From positions 1-48,588 of the forward strand of contig CBCTTQ010000016.1 of NCBI GenBank assembly GCA_965149945.1: a stretch of DNA of 48,588 nt, in the 5' to 3' direction. Numbering within the stretch: the stretch's first letter is position 1; every line of letters begins with the position of its first letter. Positions 8,515-16,419 of this stretch are shown one piece after another. A program made the translations under genes and the position numbers. The notes below the pieces were generated by a model. It was given only the letters and a program-made list of their open reading frames with translations. It was not told the origin of the DNA and did no database searches. The stretch is from JAHZFN01 sp965149945 (GTDB taxonomy: Bacteria > Bacillota > Dehalobacteriia > UBA4068 > UBA4997).

Positions 8515-9006
8515 ATGTCTGAAAAAATTACCGTTAATTTTACCTTAAATGGTAAACCTGTTTCTTTTGAAACAGAAGCGCATGTCAGCCTGTTGAGAAT
8601 GCTCCGCAACAACCTGCAGTGGGATGTAAAATGCGGCTGTGAAGAAGGCGACTGCGGTACTTGTACTGTCCTGGTAGACGGCGTTGCCAAAAAATCCTGC
8701 GTGACTTTGGCTGCTCAGGTAGAAGGCAAAAATGTGCTGACTGTAAAAGGAATTACGTATAATGATGAAGACGTTACCGGTCAGATGCTGCAGAGAGCAT
8801 TTGTAGAATGCGGTTCCATTCAGTGTGGTTTCTGTACTCCCGGTATGGTAATGGCTTCCAAAGAATATATTGACAATGGCGGTATCGCTGACCGCGAAGC
8901 AATCAAAAAAGCTCTTTCCGGTAACCTGTGCCGTTGCACTGGCTATGTGAAAATTATTGATGCTGTTTACAGAGTTGCGAAAGATCTTGGAAGGGAGGTT
9001 CGCTAA
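8515..9006 (+). CDS. 2Fe-2S subunit of molybdenum hydroxylase (set 2)
   Basis: 163 residues. The ATG at 8515 follows GGGAGGTG and fits the family N-terminus; an in-frame ATG at 8488 would overlap the FAD gene and lacks a ribosome binding site. The plant-type ferredoxin domain has CEEGDCGTCTVLVDG (Cys42, Cys47, Cys50). The helical second domain has IQCGFCTPGM and GNLCRCTGY. It is intact, unlike its set 1 counterpart. It abuts the catalytic subunit start with no gap, so the two are probably translationally coupled. Confidence 0.95.
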   Translation: MSEKITVNFTLNGKPVSFETEAHVSLLRMLRNNLQWDVKCGCEEGDCGTCTVLVDGVAKKSCVTLAAQVEGKNVLTVKGITYNDEDVTGQMLQRAFVECGSIQCGFCTPGMVMASKEYIDNGGIADREAIKKALSGNLCRCTGYVKIIDAVYRVAKDLGREVR

Positions 9007-11394
9007 ATGGCTAATTTTAAATTAGTAGGTCGCCCAGTTCCTCGTCATGACGCCTGGGCAAAAGTAAAAGGCGAATTACAGTATTCTGATGACTTCGAAA
9101 TGCCGGGTATGATTTACGGGAAAGCCGTAAGAAGTGAATACCCCGCCGCGGACATTATCTCCATTGATACCTCTGCCGCGAAAGCGCTCCCCGGTGTAGA
9201 ATGCGTTCTTACCGCTGATGATTTGATGTGCAACACCGACGTAACCAAGTTCGGTCAGATGCGTGACGTTGGCGGCGGTTTTGAAGGTCTGTACAAAGTA
9301 TTGGCCAAAGGTCGTGTTCGTTATAAATCCGAACCGATCGCTTTGGTAGCTGCCGCGACTCCCGAACTTTGTGAAGAAGCCGCGAGACTTATCAAAGTAG
9401 AATATGATGTACACGAAGGTATCTACAATCCGAAAAACTCTGCTCAGGACGGCGGCGAAAACATGAGCTGTTCTGAAATTTTGGATATTGTTTGGGGCGA
9501 CGATGATGCCAAATTAGGTTCCTATCAGGTTTCCGGCGACGGCGACTCCAACATCGTAATGAAATCCGGTATCAGCCGCGGTAATGTGGAAGAAGCTTTC
9601 CAGAAAGCCGACCTGATCGTTGAAAACGAATATTATGTTCCCCCCGTTGACCATGTATTCCTTGAAACCGAAGGTGGTACCTGCTGGATTGATGAAAACG
9701 GCGTAGTAACCATGCGTGTCGGTACCCAGGTTTTGGAACACTATCGTACCATCGCGAAAATCATGGGTCTGCCTCATACCAAAGTTCGTAACATGGGTGT
9801 TCCCATGGGCGGCGGTTTCGGCGGTAAAGAAGAAATTACCGTAGAAACTTACCTCTGCATGCTGGCTTGGTATACCAGAAAACCGGTGAAAATGGTTTGG
9901 TCCCGTCAGGAATCTCTGGAATGCCACTGCAAACGCCATGCGGAATATATGCATTACAAGACCGCTTTTGATAAAAACGGTAAAATGTTGGCTCAGAAAG
10001 CGGACATTATCATGGATGCCGGCGGCTACACTTACTTGACTCCTTGGGTACAGATGTATTCTACCTCCAATGCGCCTGGTTGTTACAATGTACCTAATGT
10101 AGAAGTTCGTTGTATCTCCTGCCTGACCAATAACACCATCGCTTCCGCAAACCGCGGTTTCGGTGCTGACCAGGTAAACGTTGCTTATGAAGAACAGATG
10201 GACGAAGCTGCGGAAAAATTGGGTCTCTCCAATGTAGAAATTCGCAAAATCAACTGCCTGCACAACGGTGACGAACTGGCTATCGGTTTCGTTCCCGAAG
10301 GTCATGTTGCTTTGGATGAATTGATCGACATGGCTTGGGATGAAATGGAAAGAAAATACGGTCCGAAGAAAGAATACGACGAACAAGGCAGAAGAATCGG
10401 TCGTGGCCTTGCTATCGGTATGATGTCCTATGGTCGTCTGTGCTTCATGCACGACTCCGCTCGTGTTGCGATTCGTTTGGAATTGGACGGCTCTATCACA
10501 TTGCGTGCCGGTGTTCCTGACTTGGGCGGCGGCCAGGGCGCTGTTATCTGCCAGTTGGCTTGCGAAGAATTGGGTCTGCCCATCGAAAAAGCCCATGTAT
10601 TCGTAATGGATACCCATTTAACTCCGCTCTGCGGTACCACCACAGCGACTCGTCAGCTCTACATGTCCGGTAATGCGACATTGGCGGCTGTAAAACCGTT
10701 GCGTGAAGCCATCATCAACAAAGCTGCTGAATTGTTGGATACCCAGCCGCAGTTCGTTGATTTGGCTAATGAAAAAGCTTATATCATCAATACTCCCGAA
10801 AAGAATGTTCCTTTCGTAACAGTAATCGCTTATCTGTCCAACGAAGGTTTCCATTTGGAAAACCAGGGTCAGTTCAACGCTCCGTTCACCGAAGTTCCGA
10901 ACTTGAAGAACCTGGCAGAAACCGGTCGTATCTTGCCTGACTACACTTATTCTGCTCATGCGGCGGAAGTAGCTGTAGACGAAGTAACCGGTCAGTTCGA
11001 AGTTACCAGAATTATTGCTGCCTATGACGTTGGTCGCGCTATTAACAGAAACAGCTGCGAAGGTCAGTTGGAAGGCGGCGCCATCTACAACATGGGCTAT
11101 ATCACCGAAGATATGGGTTGGCAGAACGGTTATACCAAAGGTAACCATCTGTCCACTTACTTGATTCCGACTGCTGTGGATGCTCCTCATGTTCATCTGA
11201 ACCTGATGGAATCCGGCGGTGGTCTTGGACCCCATGGCGCGAAAGGTGTCGGCGAACCTGCTGATAACTCCATCGCTCCTGCTATTGTAAACGCTTTGAA
11301 AGATGCCACAGGCACCAGATTCTTGAGTTTCCCGATTCGTCCGGAACACATTTTGGACGCGGTAAACGCCAGAAAAGCAAAAGAAGCAAAATAA
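9007..11394 (+). CDS. Xanthine dehydrogenase family protein, molybdopterin-binding catalytic subunit (set 2)
   Basis: 795 residues. ATG at 9007 follows the previous TAA directly, with GGGAGGTT inside the end of the previous gene. The hammerhead domain (VKGELQYSDDFEMPGM) is followed by MGGGFGGKEEITVE with Glu275, NRGFGADQ with Arg383 and GAKGVGEPA with the catalytic Glu750. These match the positions of Glu802, Arg880 and Glu1261 in bovine xanthine oxidase, so this subunit keeps the purine-type active site that the set 1 subunit lacks. A hydroxylase for xanthine or another N-heterocycle is the best reading. The gene is followed by a terminator at 11443. Confidence 0.93.
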   Translation: MANFKLVGRPVPRHDAWAKVKGELQYSDDFEMPGMIYGKAVRSEYPAADIISIDTSAAKALPGVECVLTADDLMCNTDVTKFGQMRDVGGGFEGLYKVLAKGRVRYKSEPIALVAAATPELCEEAARLIKVEYDVHEGIYNPKNSAQDGGENMSCSEILDIVWGDDDAKLGSYQVSGDGDSNIVMKSGISRGNVEEAFQKADLIVENEYYVPPVDHVFLETEGGTCWIDENGVVTMRVGTQVLEHYRTIAKIMGLPHTKVRNMGVPMGGGFGGKEEITVETYLCMLAWYTRKPVKMVWSRQESLECHCKRHAEYMHYKTAFDKNGKMLAQKADIIMDAGGYTYLTPWVQMYSTSNAPGCYNVPNVEVRCISCLTNNTIASANRGFGADQVNVAYEEQMDEAAEKLGLSNVEIRKINCLHNGDELAIGFVPEGHVALDELIDMAWDEMERKYGPKKEYDEQGRRIGRGLAIGMMSYGRLCFMHDSARVAIRLELDGSITLRAGVPDLGGGQGAVICQLACEELGLPIEKAHVFVMDTHLTPLCGTTTATRQLYMSGNATLAAVKPLREAIINKAAELLDTQPQFVDLANEKAYIINTPEKNVPFVTVIAYLSNEGFHLENQGQFNAPFTEVPNLKNLAETGRILPDYTYSAHAAEVAVDEVTGQFEVTRIIAAYDVGRAINRNSCEGQLEGGAIYNMGYITEDMGWQNGYTKGNHLSTYLIPTAVDAPHVHLNLMESGGGLGPHGAKGVGEPADNSIAPAIVNALKDATGTRFLSFPIRPEHILDAVNARKAKEAK

Positions 11395-11442
11395 TTGCGA
11401 TACAGCATACTTTATATGACATTTAAAATCTCATATATAGTG

Positions 11443-11479
11443 AAAAGAACGACCTTCCCCCAAAAGGTCGTTCTTTTTT
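11443..11479 (+). terminator. Terminator after hydroxylase set 2
   Basis: AAAAGAACGACCTT (11443-11456), C-rich loop, AAGGTCGTTCTTTT (11464-11477) and a T-run to 11479: a perfect 14-bp stem ending the hydroxylase transcript. Confidence 0.9.
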
Positions 11480-11543
11480 GCGAGAATGGAGTATAATGGT
11501 AAAAAAATCGGTCATAATCATCAATAAGAAAGGAGTGTTGATT

Positions 11544-12083
11544 ATGACCAACTTATCAGGCAGCAAAACAGAGCAGAATTTAATGACGGCTTTTGCGGGG
11601 GAGAGTCAGGCAAGGAACAAATATACCTATTTCGCCAGCATTGCTAAAAAAGAAGGATATGAACAGATTGCTGAAATTTTTGCTGAGACCGCTCACAATG
11701 AAAAAGAACACGCGAAAATCTGGTTTAAACTGTTAAATAATGGGATGCAAGATACCGCTACCAATTTGCGGGCGGCTGCCGAGGGAGAAAATTTTGAATG
11801 GACAGAGATGTATGCTGCTTTCGCGCGGGAAGCAAGAGAAGAAGGATTTCATGAAATTGCCGCCCTCTTTGAGGCAGTGGCGAAAATTGAAAAAAACCAT
11901 GAAAAGCGCTTTTTGACTTTGCTTCAAAATCTCCAATCCAAGCAGGTGTTTATTAAAAAGGGCGATGTGGTTTGGATTTGCCGTAATTGCGGTCATCTTC
12001 ATGTGGGACCGGTAGCGCCGGAAACTTGTCCTGTTTGCAGCCATCCCCAGGCTTTTTTTCAGCTGCGAGCGGAAAATTATTGA
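11544..12083 (+). CDS. rbr: Rubrerythrin
   Basis: 179 residues from the ATG at 11544, which follows AAAGGAGTG. The N-terminal four-helix domain carries the di-iron ligands (AGESQARNKYTYFAS, ETAHNEKEHAKIW and the later EAREEGFHEIA and EKNHEKRF). The C-terminal rubredoxin-like domain has WICRNCGHLHVG and CPVCSHPQAFF with the four cysteines. Rubrerythrin reduces hydrogen peroxide in anaerobes, protecting oxygen-sensitive Fe-S and Mo enzymes such as those encoded upstream. It is probably transcribed alone: a good -10 box TATAAT lies at 11492-11497, with terminators on both sides. The -35 region is weak. Confidence 0.96.
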   Translation: MTNLSGSKTEQNLMTAFAGESQARNKYTYFASIAKKEGYEQIAEIFAETAHNEKEHAKIWFKLLNNGMQDTATNLRAAAEGENFEWTEMYAAFAREAREEGFHEIAALFEAVAKIEKNHEKRFLTLLQNLQSKQVFIKKGDVVWICRNCGHLHVGPVAPETCPVCSHPQAFFQLRAENY

Positions 12084-12150
12084 ACACGCTTTCCGATCCG
12101 TTATTACGGGGAGAAAACAGCGTTTACCGATGGAAAAATAGTTCCGCGAA

Positions 12151-12190
12151 CAAAAACGAAAGGACCTAAAAGATCCTTTCGTTTTTGTTA
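12151..12190 (+). terminator. Terminator after rubrerythrin
   Basis: CAAAAACGAAAGGA (12151-12164), 9-base loop, TCCTTTCGTTTTTG (12174-12187), then further Ts: a perfect 14-bp stem. Confidence 0.85.
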
Positions 12191-12448
12191 TTTTTATGAA
12201 AAGACAAACCCTTTGCTTTGTTTGGAGTTATTGCGGACTACGATATTGTCGGGTTAGAAAAGAGACGGAAAAGCGGAAGTAGAGTGGCGGGTAAGAAAAA
12301 TAAGTGAACAAAAAACTATAACCGTGAATGACATCAAACAAAAGGAGGGGAGGAAACCGTGAACCTCCAGGAAAGGTGTTTACCCCGACAGGAGTGGTCA
12401 AAGTGAAAGAAAACATTGGGAAAGCAGGCAATTTTCCCTTGTTTTTCG
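12191..12448. other. Non-coding stretch before the small RNA
   Basis: No recognisable gene. Short open frames on both strands overlap each other and show no protein-like features. A purine-rich AGGAGGGGAGG run at 12342-12352 looks like a ribosome binding site but is followed only by a short unrecognised frame starting GTG. Confidence 0.4.
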
Positions 12449-12477
12449 TTGACATAGGCAGCGATTTTTCTTATAAT
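12449..12477 (+). promoter_or_regulatory. Perfect consensus promoter for the candidate small RNA
   Basis: TTGACA (12449-12454), 17 bases, TATAAT (12472-12477): both hexamers and the spacing are the exact sigma-A consensus. Transcription should begin near 12484. Confidence 0.85.
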
Positions 12478-12483
12478 GAAAAT

Positions 12484-12638
12484 GCGACACATCTTCATAG
12501 AATAACCACAATGGGGTACATGTTTATTGGTAAAAATGTACGCTCTGTTTTCGCTACCATTGTGGAGTGAAAGATGTGTCGCAGCATGAAGAGTTGTGCA
12601 TTTTTCAGTGCGCAATTCTTGGGGTTGCGCACTTTTTT
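12484..12638 (+). ncRNA. Candidate structured small RNA of about 155 nt
   Basis: The expected transcript starts at the base of a long interrupted hairpin: TGCGACACATCTT (12483-12495) pairs with 12571-12583 (13 bp), CCACAATGG (12506-12514) with CCATTGTGG (12557-12565), and GTACAT (12516-12521) with ATGTAC (12536-12541). A separate terminator follows, AGTGCGCAA (12607-12615) with TTGCGCACT (12625-12633) and six Ts. A perfect promoter, a stem that begins at the predicted 5' end and an own terminator make an independent RNA likely. There is no plausible reading frame of note. It does not match tmRNA, SRP RNA, 6S RNA or a riboswitch class I know. The role is unknown; it may act in trans or as an attenuator for the operon starting at 12777, though that operon has its own promoter. 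Confidence 0.6.
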
Positions 12639-12687
12639 ATGATGTGGGGCTTTTCGACAGAAAAAAACTTGGTTCGAACGGAAGAAA

Positions 12688-12753
12688 ATGGAAAGTAAGC
12701 TTGACATTCCCTGCGGCAAATGTTAGAATGGTGATGGAAAGCAAACTTTCCAT
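12688..12753 (+). promoter_or_regulatory. Promoter with flanking operators of the XRE/ABC operon
   Basis: TTGACA (12701-12706), 17 bases, TAGAAT (12724-12729). Just after the -10 box is a dyad, ATGGAAAG-CAAA-CTTTCCAT (12734-12753), and a third ATGGAAAG half-site lies just before the -35 box (12688-12695). Operators bracketing the promoter suggest repression, most simply by the XRE protein encoded next. Confidence 0.75.
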
Positions 12754-12776
12754 TTTGAATGAAGGAGGGTGTGATA

Positions 12777-12980
12777 GTGAAAAACCGTTTAGAAGAAATC
12801 AGAAAAGCCCATGGTATCAAACAAGAAGAATTAGCAGCTGCTCTTGAGGTTTCCCGGCAAACCATTGGTTCTTTGGAAAACGGACGCTATAATCCTTCGA
12901 TTTTGTTAGCATTTAAAATTGCTCGTTATTTTGGGATGCGTATCGAGGATATTTTCCTGTATGAGGAGGGAGAGTCATGA
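12777..12980 (+). CDS. XRE family helix-turn-helix regulator, short form
   Basis: 67 residues from the GTG at 12777, placed 7 bases after AAGGAGGG; the ATG at 12759 lies before the ribosome binding site. Almost the whole protein is one HTH_3 domain: NRLEEIRKAHGIKQEELA, then EVSRQTIGSLENGRYNPS and a helix ending EDIFLYEE. Such minimal Cro/C1-type proteins usually sit in front of membrane-protein or ABC-transporter genes and repress them. The dyad operators around its promoter fit autoregulation. The stop overlaps the next ATG (ATGA). Confidence 0.92.
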   Translation: MKNRLEEIRKAHGIKQEELAAALEVSRQTIGSLENGRYNPSILLAFKIARYFGMRIEDIFLYEEGES

Positions 12981-13396
12981 AGAAGTATTGTTCTGTTTTG
13001 CTGACTGTGATCGGGATCCTTTGCATCGCCGCGGGCTGTCTCTTGTTGGGACGTTTTGTCGGTGCGGCGAAAGTTCTGCCCTATGTACTGCTGGGAGCGG
13101 GCTGTGGTCTGTTCGGTCATGGACTGGGGAATGTGGCGCGCCGTCTTTCTCTGAAAAATCATCCGGAAATCGCCAGACAACAAGAAATCGAAGCCTCGGA
13201 TGAGCGAAATCAAGCCATTGCCAATATGGCAAAGGCGCGCGCTTTTGATTGGATGAGTTATACTTTCGGAGCGTTATTGGTGGTTTTCGCAGTGATGGAA
13301 GTAGATTTGGCTGCTTTGCTTTTGTTGGTGGCAGTGTATCTTTTTGTTCATGGTTATGCCATTTATCAGTCGGCGAAATTACGCAGAGAGATGTAG
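12977..13396 (+). CDS. Small integral membrane protein
   Basis: 139 residues, coupled to the regulator by an ATGA overlap. Two membrane segments lie at about 5-27 and 33-50, then a charged cytoplasmic stretch (NHPEIARQQEIEASDERNQA), then two more segments at about 95-110 and 113-130. The layout of two helical hairpins around an ERNQAI-containing loop is typical of small proteins found between XRE regulators and ABC transporters in Bacillota. The function is unknown; a sensor or accessory of the transporter is possible. Confidence 0.75.
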   Translation: MKKYCSVLLTVIGILCIAAGCLLLGRFVGAAKVLPYVLLGAGCGLFGHGLGNVARRLSLKNHPEIARQQEIEASDERNQAIANMAKARAFDWMSYTFGALLVVFAVMEVDLAALLLLVAVYLFVHGYAIYQSAKLRREM

Positions 13397-13454
13397 TTCT
13401 GTTGTCTTTGTGCTAACCTCATGGAAAATAGATGGAAAAGAAAAGGAGAATCAT

Positions 13455-14165
13455 ATGAAATTTGTCATTGAACATTTATCAAAAAGCTATGGACAAAAGC
13501 AGGTGCTGAGAGATATTGATTTCAGCTTTGAGCAGGGGAAAATTTATGGCTTGCTGGGGCGAAACGGTGCCGGTAAAACCACTTTGTTCAACTGTTTGAA
13601 TCGAGATATGGAAATCAACAGCGGCAGTTTTTATTTAGTTGCGGATGACGGCAGCCGTCGGGAAGTGGAAGCTGCGGATATCGGGTATGTTCTTTCTACA
13701 CCCACGGTCCCGGAATTTTTAACAGGACGGGAGTTTATCAAATTCTTTTTAGAAATCAATGAAAAATCAGCAGATCCCGGTTGTTCTATCGATACGTATT
13801 TGGATATGATCAACATTGAGCCCGAAGATCGGGACAAATTGTTGAAAGATTATTCCCATGGGATGAAAAATAAAATGCAGATGCTGGTCAATATTATTGC
13901 CAAACCCAATCTGTTCTTTTTGGACGAACCCTTGACTTCTTTGGATGTGGTCATGGCGGAAGAGATGAAACAACTGCTGCGTGGTTTGAAAAAAGATCGC
14001 GTGATCATTTTTTCCACGCATATTATGGATTTAGCGTTGGACCTTTGCGATGAAATTGTGCTTCTGAGCAACGGTGAGTTGGAAAAAGTGGAAAAACGCG
14101 ATTTGGACAACCATGGATTCAAAGAAAAAATTTTAACAGCGCTACGGGAGGATCATCATGAGTAG
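13455..14165 (+). CDS. ABC transporter ATP-binding protein
   Basis: 236 residues from the ATG at 13455, which follows AAAAGGAGAATCAT; an upstream in-frame start at 13344 would overlap the membrane protein. Walker A is GRNGAGKTT near residue 36, the signature YSHGMKNKMQM is near 133, and Walker B LFFLDEPLTSLD is near 152. The signature SHGMK departs slightly from LSGGQ, as is common in ABC-2 type exporters. It overlaps the permease gene by 8 bases and should energise it. The likely role is export of an antimicrobial, lipid or peptide; the substrate is not shown by the sequence. Confidence 0.93.
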   Translation: MKFVIEHLSKSYGQKQVLRDIDFSFEQGKIYGLLGRNGAGKTTLFNCLNRDMEINSGSFYLVADDGSRREVEAADIGYVLSTPTVPEFLTGREFIKFFLEINEKSADPGCSIDTYLDMINIEPEDRDKLLKDYSHGMKNKMQMLVNIIAKPNLFFLDEPLTSLDVVMAEEMKQLLRGLKKDRVIIFSTHIMDLALDLCDEIVLLSNGELEKVEKRDLDNHGFKEKILTALREDHHE

Positions 14166-15729
14166 AACATTGCGGATTGCTTTCGGGTTGAAGAATGCCT
14201 ATCGAGTCAACAGCATTTTGTACGCTTTGAAGCAGATTCCCCTGTTGCGAAAGGTATTACCGGATACGCTGTATCAGGTGCGTGGATTGAAAATATTGGG
14301 CAATGTGCTTTCCATCCTCTGGGAAGTGCTTACCTTGTTTCTTTGGAAAGGGCTTTACATTTTGGCGATGGTGGTAATCCCCCTGAGCGTGTATGAGTCC
14401 GTAGCCTCGGACGCGTTGTTTTTACACATTTTTTTGATGCTGACATTGATTGGGGCGATGAGCAATACCTATTTGTTCAATCCTTCTAAAGATAAACAGT
14501 ATGCCGTCAGTTTGATGCGAATGGATGCTCGCCAATACGCCCTGACGGATTACGCTTATCAAATGTTTCGCCTTATCGTGGGGATGTTGCCTTTTTTGTT
14601 GTATTATGGTTTGCAGCAACGGGTTTCCCTTTGGCTCTGTTTGTTGATGCCGTTTTTCGTGGCGGGTTGCAAAATGATCTGGGCTGCTTACACGCTCGGA
14701 AAGTACAAAAAAACGGGCGTCGCGCCTAACGAAAACGCGCTGGGCAAAATGATTTGGAGTGTGATGTTTTTGCTGGTAGCGTTGGCCTATGGATTGCCTG
14801 CTTTGGGTATTGTGCTGCCGCTGGCGGTTTCTGTGGTAATGATGGTTGTGTTGACATTGGCGGGTGTGAGCAGTCTCCGTTTCATCGTACGGTTTGATCA
14901 GTACAAAAGTCTTTACCAAAGAATGCTGGTTCATGCCGCAAATCCCATGGATTTGATCAAAAAGGCTTCTCAAGAGGATAGTCAAAAAGCCATCACTGCC
15001 GATACTGCTTTGCAGAGCCGCCGTCACGGGCTGGAATATTTGAATGAATTGTTCATCAAGCGTCATCAACGGGTTCTCTGGCAGTCTTCTAAAAAGATTG
15101 CCGCGATTTGCCTGTGTTTGGTAGCAGGGATGATGTTGGTGCTGCAATTGGAGCCTCAGAGCAAAAACGTTACTAATGAGATCCTTCTGACCTGGCTGCC
15201 CTATTTCTTTTTTATTATGTATGTCATTAATCGGGGCGCCGGCTTTACGCGGGTTCTGTTTATGAATTGTGACCGCAGCCTGTTGACCTATTCCTTTTAT
15301 AAGCAGCCGAGCATGGTATTGAAATTGTTTCGGATTCGTCTTCGGGAAATCATCAAAGTCAATTTACTGCCTGCTTTGATTATCGGTGGTGGTTTGGCGT
15401 TGCTTTTGTATTTTTCCGGTGGTACGGAAGAGCCTTTTTCCTACGTGGTATTGGTGGTTTCTGTTCTTTGCATGAGCATCTTTTTTTCCATGCATTACCT
15501 CACCGTTTATTATTTGCTGCAGCCTTATAACGCGGGTACTGAAATGCGCAGCGGTACCTATCGCATCGTGATGATTGGAACCTATGTGGGTTGTTTTATC
15601 ATTATGAATTTGCGTCTGCCCATTTTGTTTTTTGGTTTGATGTGTATTGCTTTTTGTGTGGTTTATGCTATTGTCGCCTGTGTGCTGGTGTATCGATTCG
15701 CGCCGCGTACATTTCGTCTGCGTCCTTAA
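14158..15729 (+). CDS. ABC transporter permease, large
   Basis: 523 residues starting at the ATG overlapping the ATPase gene. About ten hydrophobic segments are visible in two groups (roughly residues 55-250 and 320-515), separated by a hydrophilic middle section (about 255-315) with QEDSQKAITAD and RRHGLEYLNELF. No signal peptide. It is the membrane partner of the preceding ATPase. It resembles the single long permeases of ABC-2-like exporters rather than the FtsX type. A terminator follows. Substrate unknown. Confidence 0.85.
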   Translation: MSRTLRIAFGLKNAYRVNSILYALKQIPLLRKVLPDTLYQVRGLKILGNVLSILWEVLTLFLWKGLYILAMVVIPLSVYESVASDALFLHIFLMLTLIGAMSNTYLFNPSKDKQYAVSLMRMDARQYALTDYAYQMFRLIVGMLPFLLYYGLQQRVSLWLCLLMPFFVAGCKMIWAAYTLGKYKKTGVAPNENALGKMIWSVMFLLVALAYGLPALGIVLPLAVSVVMMVVLTLAGVSSLRFIVRFDQYKSLYQRMLVHAANPMDLIKKASQEDSQKAITADTALQSRRHGLEYLNELFIKRHQRVLWQSSKKIAAICLCLVAGMMLVLQLEPQSKNVTNEILLTWLPYFFFIMYVINRGAGFTRVLFMNCDRSLLTYSFYKQPSMVLKLFRIRLREIIKVNLLPALIIGGGLALLLYFSGGTEEPFSYVVLVVSVLCMSIFFSMHYLTVYYLLQPYNAGTEMRSGTYRIVMIGTYVGCFIIMNLRLPILFFGLMCIAFCVVYAIVACVLVYRFAPRTFRLRP

Positions 15730-15748
15730 CATATCAAAATACATTGAA

Positions 15749-15776
15749 AACACCTGCTTTGGCAGGTGTTTTTTTT
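15749..15776 (+). terminator. Terminator of the XRE/ABC operon
   Basis: AACACCTGC (15749-15757), TTTG, GCAGGTGTT (15762-15770) followed by a run of eight Ts. Confidence 0.92.
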
Positions 15777-15828
15777 GCATGAAACCGCCGTCCGCGCATA
15801 AATTTTAATGAGAAAGGCAGGTGGTTTT

Positions 15829-16404
15829 GTGCTGAATTGGATTTGGATGGCGATGATTTTGGTAGGGATTGGCGCGGCTTTGGCGGGAGGGCGGCCGGAG
15901 GTCGTTACAGAAGCCGCTTTTGCCGGTGCGGCGGAAGCGGTACGGTTGGCGTTGGAAATGGCAGGATTGATGATGCTGTGGATGGGATTATTGAAATTGG
16001 CGGAAAAGAGTGGACTGGTACAGGCGTTAGGGAGAGCGCTGCGTCCTTTACTGAGACGCCTTTTCCCTGATTTGGAGAAAGATTCTCCGGCGTTTAACAG
16101 TATTATTCTCAATGTCAGCGCCAATTTTTTGGGATTGGGCAATGCCGCCACCCCCTTTGGTTTAAAGGCTATGGCGGAACTGCAAAGATTAAACTCTGAA
16201 CCAAAACGAGCCAGTGATGCTATGATTACTTTTTTGTTGTTGAATACATCGGCTTTGACATTGATTCCCACCATGGTTATCGCTTTACGGGCAGAAAACG
16301 GTTCGGCGGCTCCGGAGGAAATTATTTTGCCCGCGTTTTTGGCTGGAGCCGTTGGATTGACAGCGGGACTTTTGTGTCATCGCCTGTTGAAACGTTTTTT
16401 TTAG
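15829..16404 (+). CDS. spmA: Spore maturation protein A
   Basis: 191 residues from the GTG at 15829, which follows GGCAGGTGG; the ATG at 15808 has no ribosome binding site. This is a polytopic membrane protein of the nucleoside-recognition (Gate) domain family. Typical blocks are LMMLWMGLLKLAEKSGL, NVSANFLGLGNAATPFGLKA and LLNTSALTLIPTMVIALR. In Bacillus SpmA and SpmB act in spore core dehydration. Many non-sporulating Bacillota and Negativicutes keep the pair, so the genes alone do not prove sporulation. spmB starts 15 bases downstream. Confidence 0.93.
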   Translation: MLNWIWMAMILVGIGAALAGGRPEVVTEAAFAGAAEAVRLALEMAGLMMLWMGLLKLAEKSGLVQALGRALRPLLRRLFPDLEKDSPAFNSIILNVSANFLGLGNAATPFGLKAMAELQRLNSEPKRASDAMITFLLLNTSALTLIPTMVIALRAENGSAAPEEIILPAFLAGAVGLTAGLLCHRLLKRFF

Positions 16405-16419
16405 CGGGGAGGGCTGGTC

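Noticed and set aside
12483..12583. Long inverted repeat as a MITE or insertion-sequence end
   Set aside because: No target-site duplication or transposase is visible, and a consensus promoter ends exactly before the first arm, which fits an RNA gene better.
12484..12638. 6S RNA
   Set aside because: The stem is too short and the large central bubble of 6S RNA is missing.
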